A DNA stretch of 64,000 nucleotides from Euptelea pleiosperma (GCA_035048495.1 CM068548.1:15675464-15739463), one strand, 5' to 3'; positions 21,671-31,950 are shown, counted from the first letter of the stretch. Program-made: numbers and translations. The notes: generated by a model from the sequence alone, not told the origin.

Positions 21671-24037
21671 TCACAGCGGCTCCTGCATTGTCACCACAAT
21701 AGGACTAGTGACCACATGTTTGCCATCTTTCCACTCTATTGAGCCACTATTCACACTGGTGCTGCCTGGAGTGAGCTTAACAGCAGTGGCATGAACCCTC
21801 ACTAGGAAGCTGAGCTTCTGACCCACCCTCCTAAACACTAGCTTCTCCGGCTGCACGGTTACTGTTGTTCCGCTCGGAGGTTTTATTTTTACTTGGTATA
21901 TGGATTTCGGATCCCCGACATTGGTCACCGTCCGGATAAAGTGTGTCGACATAGTCGCCTTCCCGTATTGTTGGAAGACAACGGACAGTGATGGGTAATT
22001 CAAATTCCCAACATGACCCGCCTTCCGGGCCCCATTGCAATCAGCATTCTTCCTTGTGATCGCCCTGATGTTCTTCTCTGTGTAATTTGAATTACATAGG
22101 AAATCTATATAATCGAAGGTCGATATGTCATAGACTAGTCCAGGGTCCATGGCCTTTTGTGGGTCCACATGACCCGCCCCGAAATCCAACACGGTTGATG
22201 TATTCCCGGTTGATTCATCACGCATTGTTTCCAGGCGATTGTCAACTATATATGCGGTTGTCATTAATGCTGATCGAATAGCTGCTGGGCTCCACTCCGG
22301 GTGGGCCGCCTTTAACAATGCAGCTAGGCCGGATACGTGTGGGCAAGCCATTGAGGTTCCAGAGAGTATGTTAAACTCCGTTTGCCGTTTATCGGATGGA
22401 AGTCCTGTTGGTCCAATACGATCAGGCCAAGCAGCGAGTATGTTTAATCCCGGTGCAATCACATCAGGCTTCAAGATATCCGGGGATTCTGGATTGGGCC
22501 CACGGGATGAAAACGAGGCTACAACGGGTGCAGGATGGACCCCAAGCCGGGTCCCTTTAAATACAATCGTAGCCGTTGGTGGGGATCGAGTCTTCGAAGC
22601 TGCACTAATGTACTTCCGTATCTCGTCACCGCCAGATGCACCGACGGCAGTTGCAGGCAACACGTGGCAATCAGCTACTAAACCCTCGCCGTCAAACACC
22701 CCGTTAGCCAAAATCATTCCGATTCCTCCTGCCTTTCTCACAACCTCCCCTTTTGCAGCTCTTGAATTGATTCCTCTGTCGCATAAAACGATCTTCCTTT
22801 TAACGAAATTCGGATCCAACGAACCCTCTAAACAGAGTGAAGAGGAGTATCCGTCACCTCCTTCACTCCCGGCGTAAATTAGCGGATGTAGCCGGCCTGA
22901 CGCCAAGGCGGGTCCTCCGTAAACGCTAACACCGGGGATAATTCTTCCGTTGCCAAGCTTCACATCGGCCGGGAAATCCCGATCGATTGTGCCGGCACCG
23001 ACAGTTGTCACCCATGGTGCGACGTTCGTGACGGTGAGTCCGCCGGGCCCGCCGTTCCCGGCTGAGGCTGACACGAACACGCCGTGATCGGAAGCACCGA
23101 ACGCGCCGATTGCAATTGCGTCGAGGTAGTATGGTACAACGACTCCACCGACGCTAAGCGACACGACGTCAGCTCCGTCAGACACGGCGGTGTCGAAAGC
23201 TGATAAAATGTCGGAGTCGTAGCAGCCGGCGTTCCAACATACCTTGTAAGCAGCGAGCCGAGCCTTCGGCGCCATCCCCGCCGCCATGCCGCGCGCGTAG
23301 CCAAGTGTTGAAGCCGGGAAAACGTACCTCCCGGCGGCGATCGACGCCGTGTGCGTGCCGTGACCGTCGGAGTCCCTTGGAGACCGATGCTCCGAAGTCT
23401 CGTTCATCCTACCGTTCGTCGCCTCGTAACCACTACAGAAAAACCTAGCTCCGATCAGTTTTCGATTACACGAACTAGCTGTAAAATCCTTTCCAGTGAC
23501 GCACTCTCCCTTCCATTTCTCCGGCACCGGACCGAGATCCCGGTCGTTGAAACTATCTCTCTCCGGCCAGATCCCTGTGTCAATCACTCCGATCACCAGA
23601 TCCGATCCAAAATCAGACTCTTTAAGCAATCCAGAGCTGTCTGTGGTCTCTAACCCCAAAAACTCAGGCGACCGTGTGGTCTGAATCTGACGGATCTGTT
23701 CAGGAATCACAGCAACAACACCAGCAACCTTACCAAGCTTCTCTGCTTCTAAAGGTGAGAGCTTTGCAGAGAAACCATGGAAGACTGTCTCGTAAGTGTG
23801 AATAATCTGGCTTTCGCCAGAATCTGACTCTTTTTCAGCAGATATTTCACTCTCCGGCGTGAGCGAAGAGATAGATCTGAGTGTGGACTCGTACCAGTGT
23901 TTGTGAGTGGGGAAAACAGATGGTTTCTCGTCGTGTTGAACTCGCACAATGAAGGTTTTTTGCTTCGCTGAAACTGTACTGGAGATGAGAATAGAGAGAA
24001 AAAGAGAGTGCAGTGTGATTCGAGAGATAATCGCCAT
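21671..24037 (-). CDS. SBT1.5: subtilisin-like serine protease, SBT1.5 type
   Basis: Single-exon gene, 788 aa. The start chosen is the ATG at 24037-24035, which gives a hydrophobic signal peptide (residues 1-24, ending about TVSA). An in-frame upstream Met at 24229 would add 64 residues without a signal peptide and lies inside a transposon. Domains in order: signal peptide, inhibitor I9 propeptide (about 28-122), S8 catalytic domain with inserted PA domain, and C-terminal fibronectin-III-like domain. Catalytic triad: Asp153 (VIDTGIWPE), His226 (DGHGTH), Ser562 (SGTSMACPHVSG), with oxyanion Asn328 (SAGNGGPGG). All are intact. Length and sequence match SBT1.5 very closely (family member At3g14240). 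Expected to be secreted and to act in the apoplast. Substrates are not deducible. A G-box foldback element begins about 140 bp upstream. Confidence 0.96.
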   Translation of the reverse strand: MAIISRITLHSLFLSILISSTVSAKQKTFIVRVQHDEKPSVFPTHKHWYESTLRSISSLTPESEISAEKESDSGESQIIHTYETVFHGFSAKLSPLEAEKLGKVAGVVAVIPEQIRQIQTTRSPEFLGLETTDSSGLLKESDFGSDLVIGVIDTGIWPERDSFNDRDLGPVPEKWKGECVTGKDFTASSCNRKLIGARFFCSGYEATNGRMNETSEHRSPRDSDGHGTHTASIAAGRYVFPASTLGYARGMAAGMAPKARLAAYKVCWNAGCYDSDILSAFDTAVSDGADVVSLSVGGVVVPYYLDAIAIGAFGASDHGVFVSASAGNGGPGGLTVTNVAPWVTTVGAGTIDRDFPADVKLGNGRIIPGVSVYGGPALASGRLHPLIYAGSEGGDGYSSSLCLEGSLDPNFVKRKIVLCDRGINSRAAKGEVVRKAGGIGMILANGVFDGEGLVADCHVLPATAVGASGGDEIRKYISAASKTRSPPTATIVFKGTRLGVHPAPVVASFSSRGPNPESPDILKPDVIAPGLNILAAWPDRIGPTGLPSDKRQTEFNILSGTSMACPHVSGLAALLKAAHPEWSPAAIRSALMTTAYIVDNRLETMRDESTGNTSTVLDFGAGHVDPQKAMDPGLVYDISTFDYIDFLCNSNYTEKNIRAITRKNADCNGARKAGHVGNLNYPSLSVVFQQYGKATMSTHFIRTVTNVGDPKSIYQVKIKPPSGTTVTVQPEKLVFRRVGQKLSFLVRVHATAVKLTPGSTSVNSGSIEWKDGKHVVTSPIVVTMQEPL

Positions 24038-24226
24038 TAGAGAGGCTCTCCTCTGCTCTTCAAAGCTCAGATTTTTAAATAGAGAGAGATTTTGTGTGTG
24101 GTGGCCTTGCTGGTGGTGGGTGTTGTTTTCTACCACACTGCACACAAATGGACTGTGTACTGAGAAGCTGAAGAGTGGGAATAACTTCCATGACCGTGGA
24201 AGCTGCTGACCGCTCACATTATGAGC

Positions 24227-24232
24227 CACGTG
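24227..24232. promoter_or_regulatory. G-box CACGTG upstream of SBT1.5 (proximal)
   Basis: GCCACGTGGC context in the left arm of the MITE, about 190 bp upstream of the SBT1.5 ATG. CACGTG is the core bound by plant bHLH and bZIP factors; the CACGTGGC context also resembles an ABRE. Function is inferred from motif and position only. Confidence 0.5.
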
Positions 24233-24455
24233 GCACTTACAAGCTGAAATTCAACTTGATTAGTGATTTCTAAGCGGGGATTGGACTCATTTGCATGGGT
24301 TGATTTTAACCGTAGGAATTTGAGCATTATAGACCATTATTTTGGAGTACAAAGATCCAAACATTTAAAACCACTAATCAAGCTGGTTTTTGGTTTGTAG
24401 GCCCACTTAGCGATTGGCCAAACATCCATGCGGTCAGTGTCCTCTAAGAGTGTGC

Positions 24456-24461
24456 CACGTG
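24456..24461. promoter_or_regulatory. G-box CACGTG upstream of SBT1.5 (distal)
   Basis: Second G-box, GCCACGTGGC, in the right arm of the same element, about 420 bp upstream of the ATG. It is the inverted partner of the proximal site. Confidence 0.45.
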
Positions 24462-24599
24462 GCTCATATTGTGGAAGGTCAGTGGCTTCCATGACTGTCG
24501 TGGTCATGGAAGTTTTACCAAGGAGTGGCACGTGGGAAAATTTTATTTTATTTTTTTGAAGTAGACTCGAGTGAATTGGAGAGTGGCAAGGCCTACGTA

Positions 24600-25164
24600 G
24601 CCCATATTTTTGGGCCCAGTGACCGCATGGAAGCTAGGCACCGTAAACACTAAAAATCAGCCGGATCGATTATCCCTAGCCATTAGATTTTTAAACTTTG
24701 AAGAGTGATTCTAGCCGTTGGATTCAATCATGTTTTTTAGGTACAAAATCCAACAGGTAGAAATCATCAATGAAGGATGATTTTTGCCCTGTATATCTAC
24801 CCATGGCTAAGCTCACCATCGTGCAGTCGGTGGACCCAAAAAAAGGTACTACGTAGGATCACTCATCGGCTGCATTGAGAGTCCTCTGCATCAAAAAGTT
24901 TTCATGCGGTGTGGGGTTTATGTGGATTCCGAAAGAGATTGATTGGGTTTTTATTGTTGACAATGGTCGTTCTCGGAAGATTTTTTTGCCCTTTTTCTAA
25001 AAACTACTGGACTAATAGTCGCCTAGTGCGTAGGATAGAATTCTGACATTTTTTCTCACTAAAGAAGTGTCCCATATGCACGTGTCAAGTGTAGAGGATT
25101 TATTTATTTAGATGTGTCACTTCTTCAGGGACCAAAAATGGACCCTCGTAACAGTAGTTGGTGA
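24600..25164. other. intergenic foldback remnants
   Basis: 24600-24870 shows the core of the GAGTAAAT-ended foldback family (TTATCCCTAGCCATTAGATT, ATCAATGAAGGATGATTTTT) with decayed ends. 24900-25150 has nothing recognised. Confidence 0.4.
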
Positions 25165-25424
25165 GGATGACTTTGCTGACTGACCACAAGATGAGCCACG
25201 TGGCATATTCATAGAGGACTCCGACCATATGACTGTTTTGCCGATCCCTAGGTGGACCTACATAGCCTGATTAGTGATCTCAAACCTTTGGATCTTTGTA
25301 CCCTAAATACAACCCATGAAAAGGACACCATTCGAACGATTTGGCGAATTTTTGGTCTGTATGTCCATCTAGTTGGGCCAAGAATATGACACGTGGCTCA
25401 TGCTGTGATCGGTCAGCAAAGTTC
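25165..25424. mobile_element. G-box-class foldback MITE, internally deleted
   Basis: Arms ACTTTGCTGACTGACCACAA with GAGCCACGTGGC at the left, and GACACGTGGCTCATGCTGTG with CGGTCAGCAAAGT at the right. G-box cores occur at about 25198 and 25383. The core CCGATCCCTAGGTGGACC is present and the centre is shortened. Confidence 0.7.
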
Positions 25425-25864
25425 TGGGGTTATCACGGTATGTGGTTTTTCGCCATCCATGCACAGTTTTGATTTTTGATTTTATTTTAAGATTCTACAG
25501 GTGGCCTTCTTTACTAGAGACCATCGGATGGTCCTCGTGATTCACAATACATAATTCCCAAAGTCCATCCAACGGTCTAGGACTTAGAGACAAGATCGCC
25601 CTCAGGATTTATATATAGGATCATCTTCCTGTTACAAATGTTCGAATGATAGCATGATCTAGTGATTAAAATTTGAGATCATTTGTTCTTATGTAGAATA
25701 ATCGTATTGATGGTATCGTATTGACCATTTGATCATTTGACTCTTTCATGATTTTTTAACTCATAATTTCATTGACCCCTCTAAGTACGTAATTAAGCTA
25801 AATCATATTACAACTATTGGCAGTGTTGGGTAAATTAGAAATCATATTACACCGTGGGAAAAAT

Positions 25865-26000
25865 TGTTGATTAGTAATCATTGATCAGGCTGATTTTTGG
25901 TCTGTACGTGCACCTAGGGATAGGCCCAACATCCAGGCCGTTAGTGGTCTTTAAGATAGAGCCACGTGGCTCATACTGACGTCCGTCATCAAAGATTTAC
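25865..26000. mobile_element. half copy of G-box foldback MITE
   Basis: Only the right half is present: ATCAGGCTGATTTTTGGTCT, CACCTAGGGATAGGCCCAAC, GAGCCACGTGGCTCATACTG and a terminal part ATCAAAGATTTACTC. The left half is missing. Confidence 0.55.
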
Positions 26001-27129
26001 TCTTGATTTATATACATATTTCAGGACAATTCGTTAGATTTTCTCCGCATGTAAGAAATTGATATTGATACAAATGAAAGGGTCTCCATGGTTGCATGTG
26101 TGCCACCTGTCCCAATCAGTGAATTTTGATTTGTTTGTTTCATAAGAAAATTTTCAAATACTTTCACGGGATAGAAACTTGAATCCAAGAAAGATACGGA
26201 TGAAACTGAAAAATCCAAATGCAGCATGCGGCCGCAGCTCTCCGACAAATTAAGATTCCACATTTCCACCGATATTTTAAGCTATTTTGTCACACGGCTC
26301 ACACACATGCCCAGCCGAATGGCGTGGGTGCCCGTAGAGTGACCCAAACAAGATTTATGTTAGCTGTTTTCTTTACTATTTTCAAACGGCCCCTGCCTTC
26401 CCTTCCTAAATGGAAATGTGTAACAAAGGCCTTCAATATCCGGTACGACTAAGTCGGCAACCAACAATTCTTGATGTTGAAAATTGACCTTTCCGGAATC
26501 AGCAAAAATCAAAAGATCAATCACATAAACAAAGCAAAATTTCTTGGATAGATAGTGTGCTTATATCCCTTGGTGAGAAGAGCTTTTTCAATATCTCTCT
26601 AGAATTGGATTACAAAAGTTTCATCTCCTCACTCTCAATGTACAAGTACTAACCTCAACGCTTGGCCCCTTTAAAGAATATATAGATCTTTGGTACAAAT
26701 AAATTTCTAATGTGCCCCTAATACGAGTTATACCCAAATATCTATTGTACGGATGTTGTACGTATTTTTACGGGCAATGAAAAAATCAGTATAATCCATG
26801 TAAAATAGTTAAACCCGCGGTAGCCATGACTTCATTAACAGTAGAATCCCTATAGAACAATACCTCTTGCATAATACAAGACACCTAACACAACACTCCA
26901 TTTGTGTTTTTTACTTCATAAACCCATCCGCATTATAATTGAGGATCCACCTTGCAACAAGCAAAATTGGAGTACAGGACCCCTAAAAAATATTGATTTA
27001 TGTCCATATCTTGTTCACTGCACAAAGACTACCCTACGGCTTCCATCTCCTACCTATTTTTTCCTGCATATTCATTGTGGAAGTTTCTTTTACATGTGGC
27101 AGTTGAGGTAGTGATCATCCAAAAGGGTA
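26001..27129. other. intergenic, no recognised gene
   Basis: Open frames here are short, lack domains and do not continue across plausible splice sites. Nothing else was recognised. Confidence 0.4.
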
Positions 27130-28175
27130 CATGTGTTTCATCATCATCATCTACACCTTATCCCAAATGTTTGAGGTCGGCAATATGAATCACATTTCAT
27201 CATTCAATTCTGTTAAAACATAAGTCTTCGTATCATTTCTTATTATTTTCATCAATGTCATTTTTGCTATTCTTCTCCTCCTTTAGGCATTCAACTTGCT
27301 CACTCCTTCTCACTGATGCATCATTGGTCTCTTTTTTTTTTGTTTTTTTTGCGAGGTAAGCCTATTTTGTAGAGATCAGTAACTCGGCGAAGGCGGGTTT
27401 TGAACCCAGGTCTACGGTATCATCACCCATAAACTTTACCAATTGGTCTTTGTTGCACATGCGTAAACGATCTCAATTGATTTTCTCTTATATTATTTCC
27501 TATTAATACTATTTTTAGGTTTTATCAATTCACTCATATTTTAATGTCTTTCTTAGTTTTTCTACTCATCTATCTCAATGATCCCATCTATGCTGTACCA
27601 TTCTATGAACATATTATTTCTTAACAACTCTATTCAACTTCATAAAGTATAGCTGGTCTCATAATTATTTTATAAAATTTTCTTTTAGTTTAATAGGTAC
27701 CCACCAATCATATAATGATCTAGAAGCATGTCTCCTCTTTAACCATTCAACACTAATTCTATGGGATACCTTCTCATCGATCTCTCTATCCTTATAAATA
27801 AATTGAACCTAAATAACGAAATTTGACAAGTTAAGATATTTCTTGTCCAACAATCATGACTAACGCGCGGTTCATCTTTATCAGTATTTATACTAAAAAT
27901 ACACTTATTTTAGTCTACTAATCATAAAATCCTTAGTTTTTGAAATCTCTCTCCATATCTCTATTTTTACACTCTCGCATACATGTCTTCAATAATGTCA
28001 CTCTAGACTCATTTTTTTTTTCTAACACCTATTAGATTAACTCTCTAGAAACTTTATGACATACTTTTTCTAAATTAATAAAAATCTTGTGTAGATTCTC
28101 TCTATTTTTAAAGCTTTTCCATTAACTGTCTCAGTATGAAGATAACCTTGTTTGTTAACTTCCTTGACATAAAAC
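27130..28175 (-). mobile_element. RTE-type LINE remnant (reverse transcriptase 3' half)
   Basis: On the minus strand the sequence encodes degenerate reverse-transcriptase pieces, including QFGFMSRK followed by a ...LRQLMEK block near 28130-28180. It ends with a (GAT)n tail (CATCATCATCATC on the plus strand at 27137-27149), typical of RTE non-LTR elements. Frameshifts and stops make it inactive. It resembles 51218-52125 closely and is interrupted by a SINE at 27331-27441. Confidence 0.75.
27331..27441 (-). mobile_element. tRNA-derived SINE nested in the LINE, 8-bp TSD
   Basis: The 8-bp direct repeat ATTGGTCT flanks it (27323-27330 and 27442-27449). Read on the minus strand it starts GGTAAAGTTTATGGGTGATG, carries a box-B-like GGGTTCAAAACCC, and ends in an A-rich tail (poly-T at 27331-27350 on the plus strand). 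Removing it restores continuity with the LINE copy at 51.4 kb (...TTGGTCTTTGTTG...ATCTCAATTGA). The head resembles plant Au-type SINEs; the subfamily name is tentative. Confidence 0.78.
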
Positions 28176-28189
28176 CAAATTGGCCAAAA

Positions 28190-28555
28190 ATATACCTCAA
28201 GTTATGTGCTAAATAGTGATGCTCAAATTCCTCGGTTAAAAATCAACCCATGAAAACAACTCCAATTGAATGCTTAGAAGTCACTAATCAAGATGAATTT
28301 TTTGGTATGTAGGTCCACCTAGAGATGGGCCAAACATCCATACAACAGTGTATCTTCTTCTAAATAATGCTCAAAATCCACAGTTAAAAAACAAACCATG
28401 AAAAAGACTCTAATTGAGTGGATAGAAATTACTAATCGGGACAGATTTTGGTATATAGGTCACCTAGTGATGTGCAAAACATCTATATGGTCAGTGATCT
28501 CTAAAAATGTGCCACGTGTAAGGTGCCCACGTGGCGTCCCCCTAGTGTTCTTAAT
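28190..28555. mobile_element. two partial G-box foldback MITE copies
   Basis: Two right-half cores follow each other: ATCAACCCATGAAAACAACT then GTCCACCTAGAGATGGGCCA (to about 28345), and ACAAACCATGAAAAAGACTC then GTCACCTAGTGATGTGCAAA (to about 28515). They end at CCACGTGTAAGG and CCACGTGGCG. Left halves are absent. Confidence 0.5.
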
Positions 28556-28869
28556 TCAACGTACTTAAAAGAACTCTTTGTAGCAGTGGTAAGACTCTTG
28601 AGAAATTTTTTGAAGTGTCGGGATTTTTGAAGCAGCAATCATGCACCAATGTCAAGTGTAGAGGCTTTAGTGATTGAGATAGGTCACTTCCCTCGTCACA
28701 TGGCACACTCTTAATGACAATTGACAACATCCTACGTGTACCACGTACCAAAAATCAGCCTGATTACCTCTAATAATCCTCAAATCCCACGGTTAAAAAT
28801 AAACCCAATGCAAACACTCCAATCCAACGGTTATTGACCAAAAATGGTAGACGACTCCACAGTCAGAAT

Positions 28870-29273
28870 GAATAAAACTTTGATGACAGGGCCCTGTCAT
28901 CAAGGCCGATGACAGAGCACAATGTGAGTCACGTGGAACACTCTTAGAGGACTCTGACCGTATGGATTTTTGGCCAATCATTAGCTTGACCTACAAACCA
29001 AAACTCAGCCCGATTAGTGATTTCTAGGCGTTGGATTGGAATTGTTTTCATAGGTTGATTTAAACTGTGGGACATTTTAGCATTATTGACCATATTTGAG
29101 GTACAAAGATCCAAATGTTTGAAATCACAAATCAAGCTGATTTTTTGTTTGTAGGTCCATATAGGGATTGGAAAAACATCCATACGGTCACAGTCCTCTA
29201 AGAATATGCCACGTGGCTCTATTGCACCTGTCATCGGCCTTGATGACAGGGTCCTGTCATCAAAGTCTTACGC
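28870..29273. mobile_element. 404-bp G-box foldback MITE with 9-bp TSD
   Basis: Ends GAATAAAACTTTGATGACAG and CTGTCATCAAAGTCTTACGC, flanked by AGTCAGAAT (28861-28869) and AGTCTGAAT (29274-29282), 8 of 9 identical. The left arm contains the perfect palindrome TGATGACAGGGCCCTGTCATCA in two overlapping halves followed by a third GATGACAG; the right arm mirrors this. The right arm keeps CCACGTGG and the left has TCACGTGG. Confidence 0.85.
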
Positions 29274-29616
29274 AGTCTGAATAATCCACGTCAGCTCTCC
29301 GCGTGTAAAGAAAATCTGCAGTACAGCGAAGATTTCTGGAGCTTAGCTCTCGTAACTAAAGAACAAGAGACTAAAAATCTTGGCGCGGGTTTCGGACCCG
29401 ACACATTTTCCAGCGTGTCGGTGACTTGTCGTTTTCTCAAAAGCTCTGAAGTTCTTCTGACGATTCTACACTACACACGTGTCCGGTTTTTATACGTGAA
29501 ATAAAAAACTCTTGAGAGGCGTGTAACCGGGCACGTGGGAGCAGTTAAATAATACTATATAAAACGATTATTTTATTAGAAAACCGCGTTTTTTCTCCTC
29601 CCCGTGAGAAAAGTTT
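29274..29616. other. unique sequence between two MITEs
   Basis: No open frame or repeat was recognised. It contains several ACGTG words (CACACGTGTCCGG, GGGCACGTGGGAG), not in the foldback context. Confidence 0.35.
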
Positions 29617-30022
29617 GAGTAAAACTTGTGGCACAAGATGCTGTGATGGAACACGGTCACAGCACTCAATACGAGCCACTTGACACACTATCAGAGATCT
29701 TTGACCGTATGGATGTTTGACCAGTCCCTAGGTGGACCTACAAACCAAAAATTAGCCTGATTAGTGATTTACAACCTTTGGATTTATGCACCTAAATAAC
29801 GCTCAATAATGCTCAAATTTCTACCGTTAAAATCAACCCATGAAAATAACTTCAATAGAATCAGTTGGAAATCACTAATCAAGCTGATTTTTTGTGTACC
29901 AGTCCATCGAGGGACTGCCCAAACATCCATACAGTCATTGTCCTCTAATAGTATACCACGTGGCTCGTATTGAGTGCTGTGACCGTGTTCCGTCACAACA
30001 TCTTGTGACACAAGTTTTACTC
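29617..30022. mobile_element. 406-bp G-box foldback MITE with perfect 9-bp TSD
   Basis: Perfect ends GAGTAAAACTTGTG and CACAAGTTTTACTC, with perfect 9-bp target duplication GAAAAGTTT (29608-29616 and 30023-30031). Arms contain the copy-specific hairpin CTGTGATGGAACACGGTCACAG. The right G-box CCACGTGG is intact and the left is CCACTTGA. Best-preserved copy in the window and the reference for the family. Confidence 0.9.
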
Positions 30023-30213
30023 GAAAAGTTTGGAACTGAATCTGGGTTGGTTGATTGATCACCGTAATTAGCAAGAGTGGGACCCATAATCTGAATTCCA
30101 TCATCAATGATCGATCGTTATCTCCATATTGTGGGACCCAATATTTTGATCTTGATAGACTTTTAGTGGAAAGGTGTGATGACAAGTAAATACCTTACCT
30201 ACCTACAAGCAGT

Positions 30214-30710
30214 TTTATGATACAGAAATCCCTCAAAATGCCACTTGGCACGTTCTGTCAGTCCCAATTGACTTCCACACATTGGCGGGCCTGCACAATA
30301 AAAATGATGATTTCTAGCCGTTGGATTCGAGCACTTTTTCATCTTGGGCTTCATGAACAAGCCTAACTATGTGTTCCAAGCCCACAATGAACAAGCATTT
30401 TTTTTAAACCTTCCTACACATTAAATTATCAATCAATCAGCCTGATTGATGATTTGTAGCCATTGGATTCAAGCACCTTTTCATCATGGGCTTTCAATGG
30501 CTACGAGCACTTTTTCATCATGGGCTTGGAAGTTGGAACCCCCATGATGCAAAAGTGCTTGAATATTGTGGATAAAAATCACCAATCAGGCCGAGTTTTT
30601 TAACTTTTTTTTTGTGTAGTTCGACCAAGAGGCAAAGCAAACATTCATGGGCCAGTGGGCCTGAAAAACTGTCTCCACCTGGCATTTTTGAGGGATTCCT
30701 GTATCATACC
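30214..30710. mobile_element. foldback element with TATGATACAG ends
   Basis: Inverted ends TATGATACAGAAATCCCTCA and its partner AGGGATTCCTGTATCATA. Arms include AATGCCACTTGGCAC versus CACCTGGCATTTTTG and the TTTCTAGCCGTTGGATTCGA block. An internal partial duplication (GCACTTTTTCATCATGGGCT occurs more than once) is visible. No coding sequence. Confidence 0.65.
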
Positions 30711-30827
30711 TTTGACACATTAATTACATAAAGACCCACGTACCATTTGGAACTGAGTGTGTAATGGGCCTTGTCTCAAGTGCCCGTAAATCGTCACCAT
30801 CCTCCTACTACATACACTTTTGTTACC

Positions 30828-31190
30828 AAAACTTCTTTAAGTTTTAGGTATTTTAGTAAAACCCCCCTTAAATTTGAAAGTAATTAGTAATACCCCTCAT
30901 ACTTTCAAACTTTAGGATTACCCCCCTTGACCAAGTTTAACAATGGTTGACTTAAGTTAAAACGAACTTGAATTACACGTCGTTAGCATTGTATTTGCAA
31001 TATTATGGTTTTTTCTTAGGTGCATTAACAAGCGCATGATGCATGCGACGTTTTAACGTTAGTCAAATGATGATTAAACTAGGTCATGAGGGTAATTCTA
31101 AACTTAGAAAGTATAAGGGGGGTATTACAATTACTTTCAAATTTCAGGGGGGTGTTACTAAATTCCTTAAAGCTATAGGTAACTCTCCTA
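30828..31190. mobile_element. foldback element with TACCCCCC arms
   Basis: The left arm (AAATTTGAAAGTAATTAGTA, ATACCCCTCATACTTTCAAA) pairs with the right arm (AAGTATAAGGGGGGTATTAC, AATTACTTTCAAATTTCAGG). Arms are about 110 bp and the centre is unrelated. Boundaries are approximate and no target duplication was resolved. Confidence 0.65.
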
Positions 31191-31759
31191 GATGATTGTA
31201 ACCATCTGGTCTATCACAATCTTGGATGCAAAAACATGTGACGGTTAGGATGGGTTTACTTTTACCGGACACATACTCCTAAACATGTTTTAAATTCGAC
31301 CGCGGTTATTTTTTAAACATGTTTTTACAAGGGTTGGTGCTTATTTTTAGGTACGTGTCGAAAAAAAGGAGAAACTCCGCATCGTAAGTGTTGCTGTGGG
31401 TACACCGTAGGAATCGTCGTAGACGAATAGTTCAATGACAACTGGACTCATAATTGAAATCTTAAAAAGAAAAAAAGGGTGGGTGGGACATATTTTGCAA
31501 GGACACTCCATGATTCTCCCTTTGTTCTTTCCCCTTCTCTACATTTGCTTTGAATTTGAAATGAAGCCTTTCACCTGCTTCTCTTTACTAGTGAAAAGGA
31601 CACCAAAGAAGTCATATCTCTTTTTGTATTAAAACAAGAAAAGAGGCCAAGATTCTTATGGGAAACCAGAAGGTTTTAAAGAGGAAGAAGAGAAAACAAA
31701 GAAGAAGAAGCTAAAGTAATAGATGGGCCATGGCCCATCACGTTGTTAAAGAAAAGGCT
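31191..31759. other. intergenic, no recognised gene
   Basis: A short open frame (31435-31632) has no domain and no splice continuation. Purine-rich run at 31670-31720. Nothing else. Confidence 0.35.
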
Positions 31760-31950
31760 CAGGCTCCGAGGACACCCTTTTTCTGATCCCTCTCAGGAGT
31801 CTTGTTCTCGGCTGTGGATTCCAAGAATTCAACGGTGGTTGAGCGCTAGCAAAAAGTGATAAAAATAAATGTCAGCTCAATGCTATCAACCACCGTTGGA
31901 TTCTTGAAACTCCTCGAGAGAGGTCAGACAAATGGGTCCCTTGAGCACGA
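31760..31950. mobile_element. foldback element with AACGGTGGTTGA arms
   Basis: The left arm GTGGATTCCAAGAATTCAAC and GGTGGTTGAGCGCTAGC pair with CAACCACCGTTGGATTCTTG at the right. Outer TCAGGCTCCGAGG... pairs loosely with ...CCCTTGAGCACGACTC. Related copies lie at 54037 and 54665. Confidence 0.6.

Larger units (their letters stand above)
24179..24519. mobile_element. G-box foldback MITE in the SBT1.5 promoter
   Basis: Ends are GAATAACTTCCATGACC and GGTCATGGAAGTTTTACC. Imperfect 9-bp flanking repeats GAAGAGTGG (24170-24178) and AAGGAGTGG (24520-24528) match at 7 of 9 positions. Both arms keep an intact CCACGTGG. The right arm folds as CTTCCATGAC...GTGGTCATGGAAG. It lies 142 bp upstream of the SBT1.5 ATG and so probably defines much of that promoter. 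Confidence 0.8.

Noticed and set aside
22239..22877. 212-codon open frame on the plus strand
   Set aside because: Lies entirely antisense to the conserved catalytic and PA regions of SBT1.5 and has no recognisable domain; it is a shadow of the real gene.
24038..24229. Upstream in-frame Met extending SBT1.5 by 64 residues
   Set aside because: The extension lacks a signal peptide, starts inside a MITE, and pushes the true signal peptide inward.
27380..27420. tRNA gene suggested by a GGGTTCAAAACCC box-B-like motif
   Set aside because: No cloverleaf or acceptor stem could be formed, and the unit has a poly-A tail and target duplication, as expected for a SINE.
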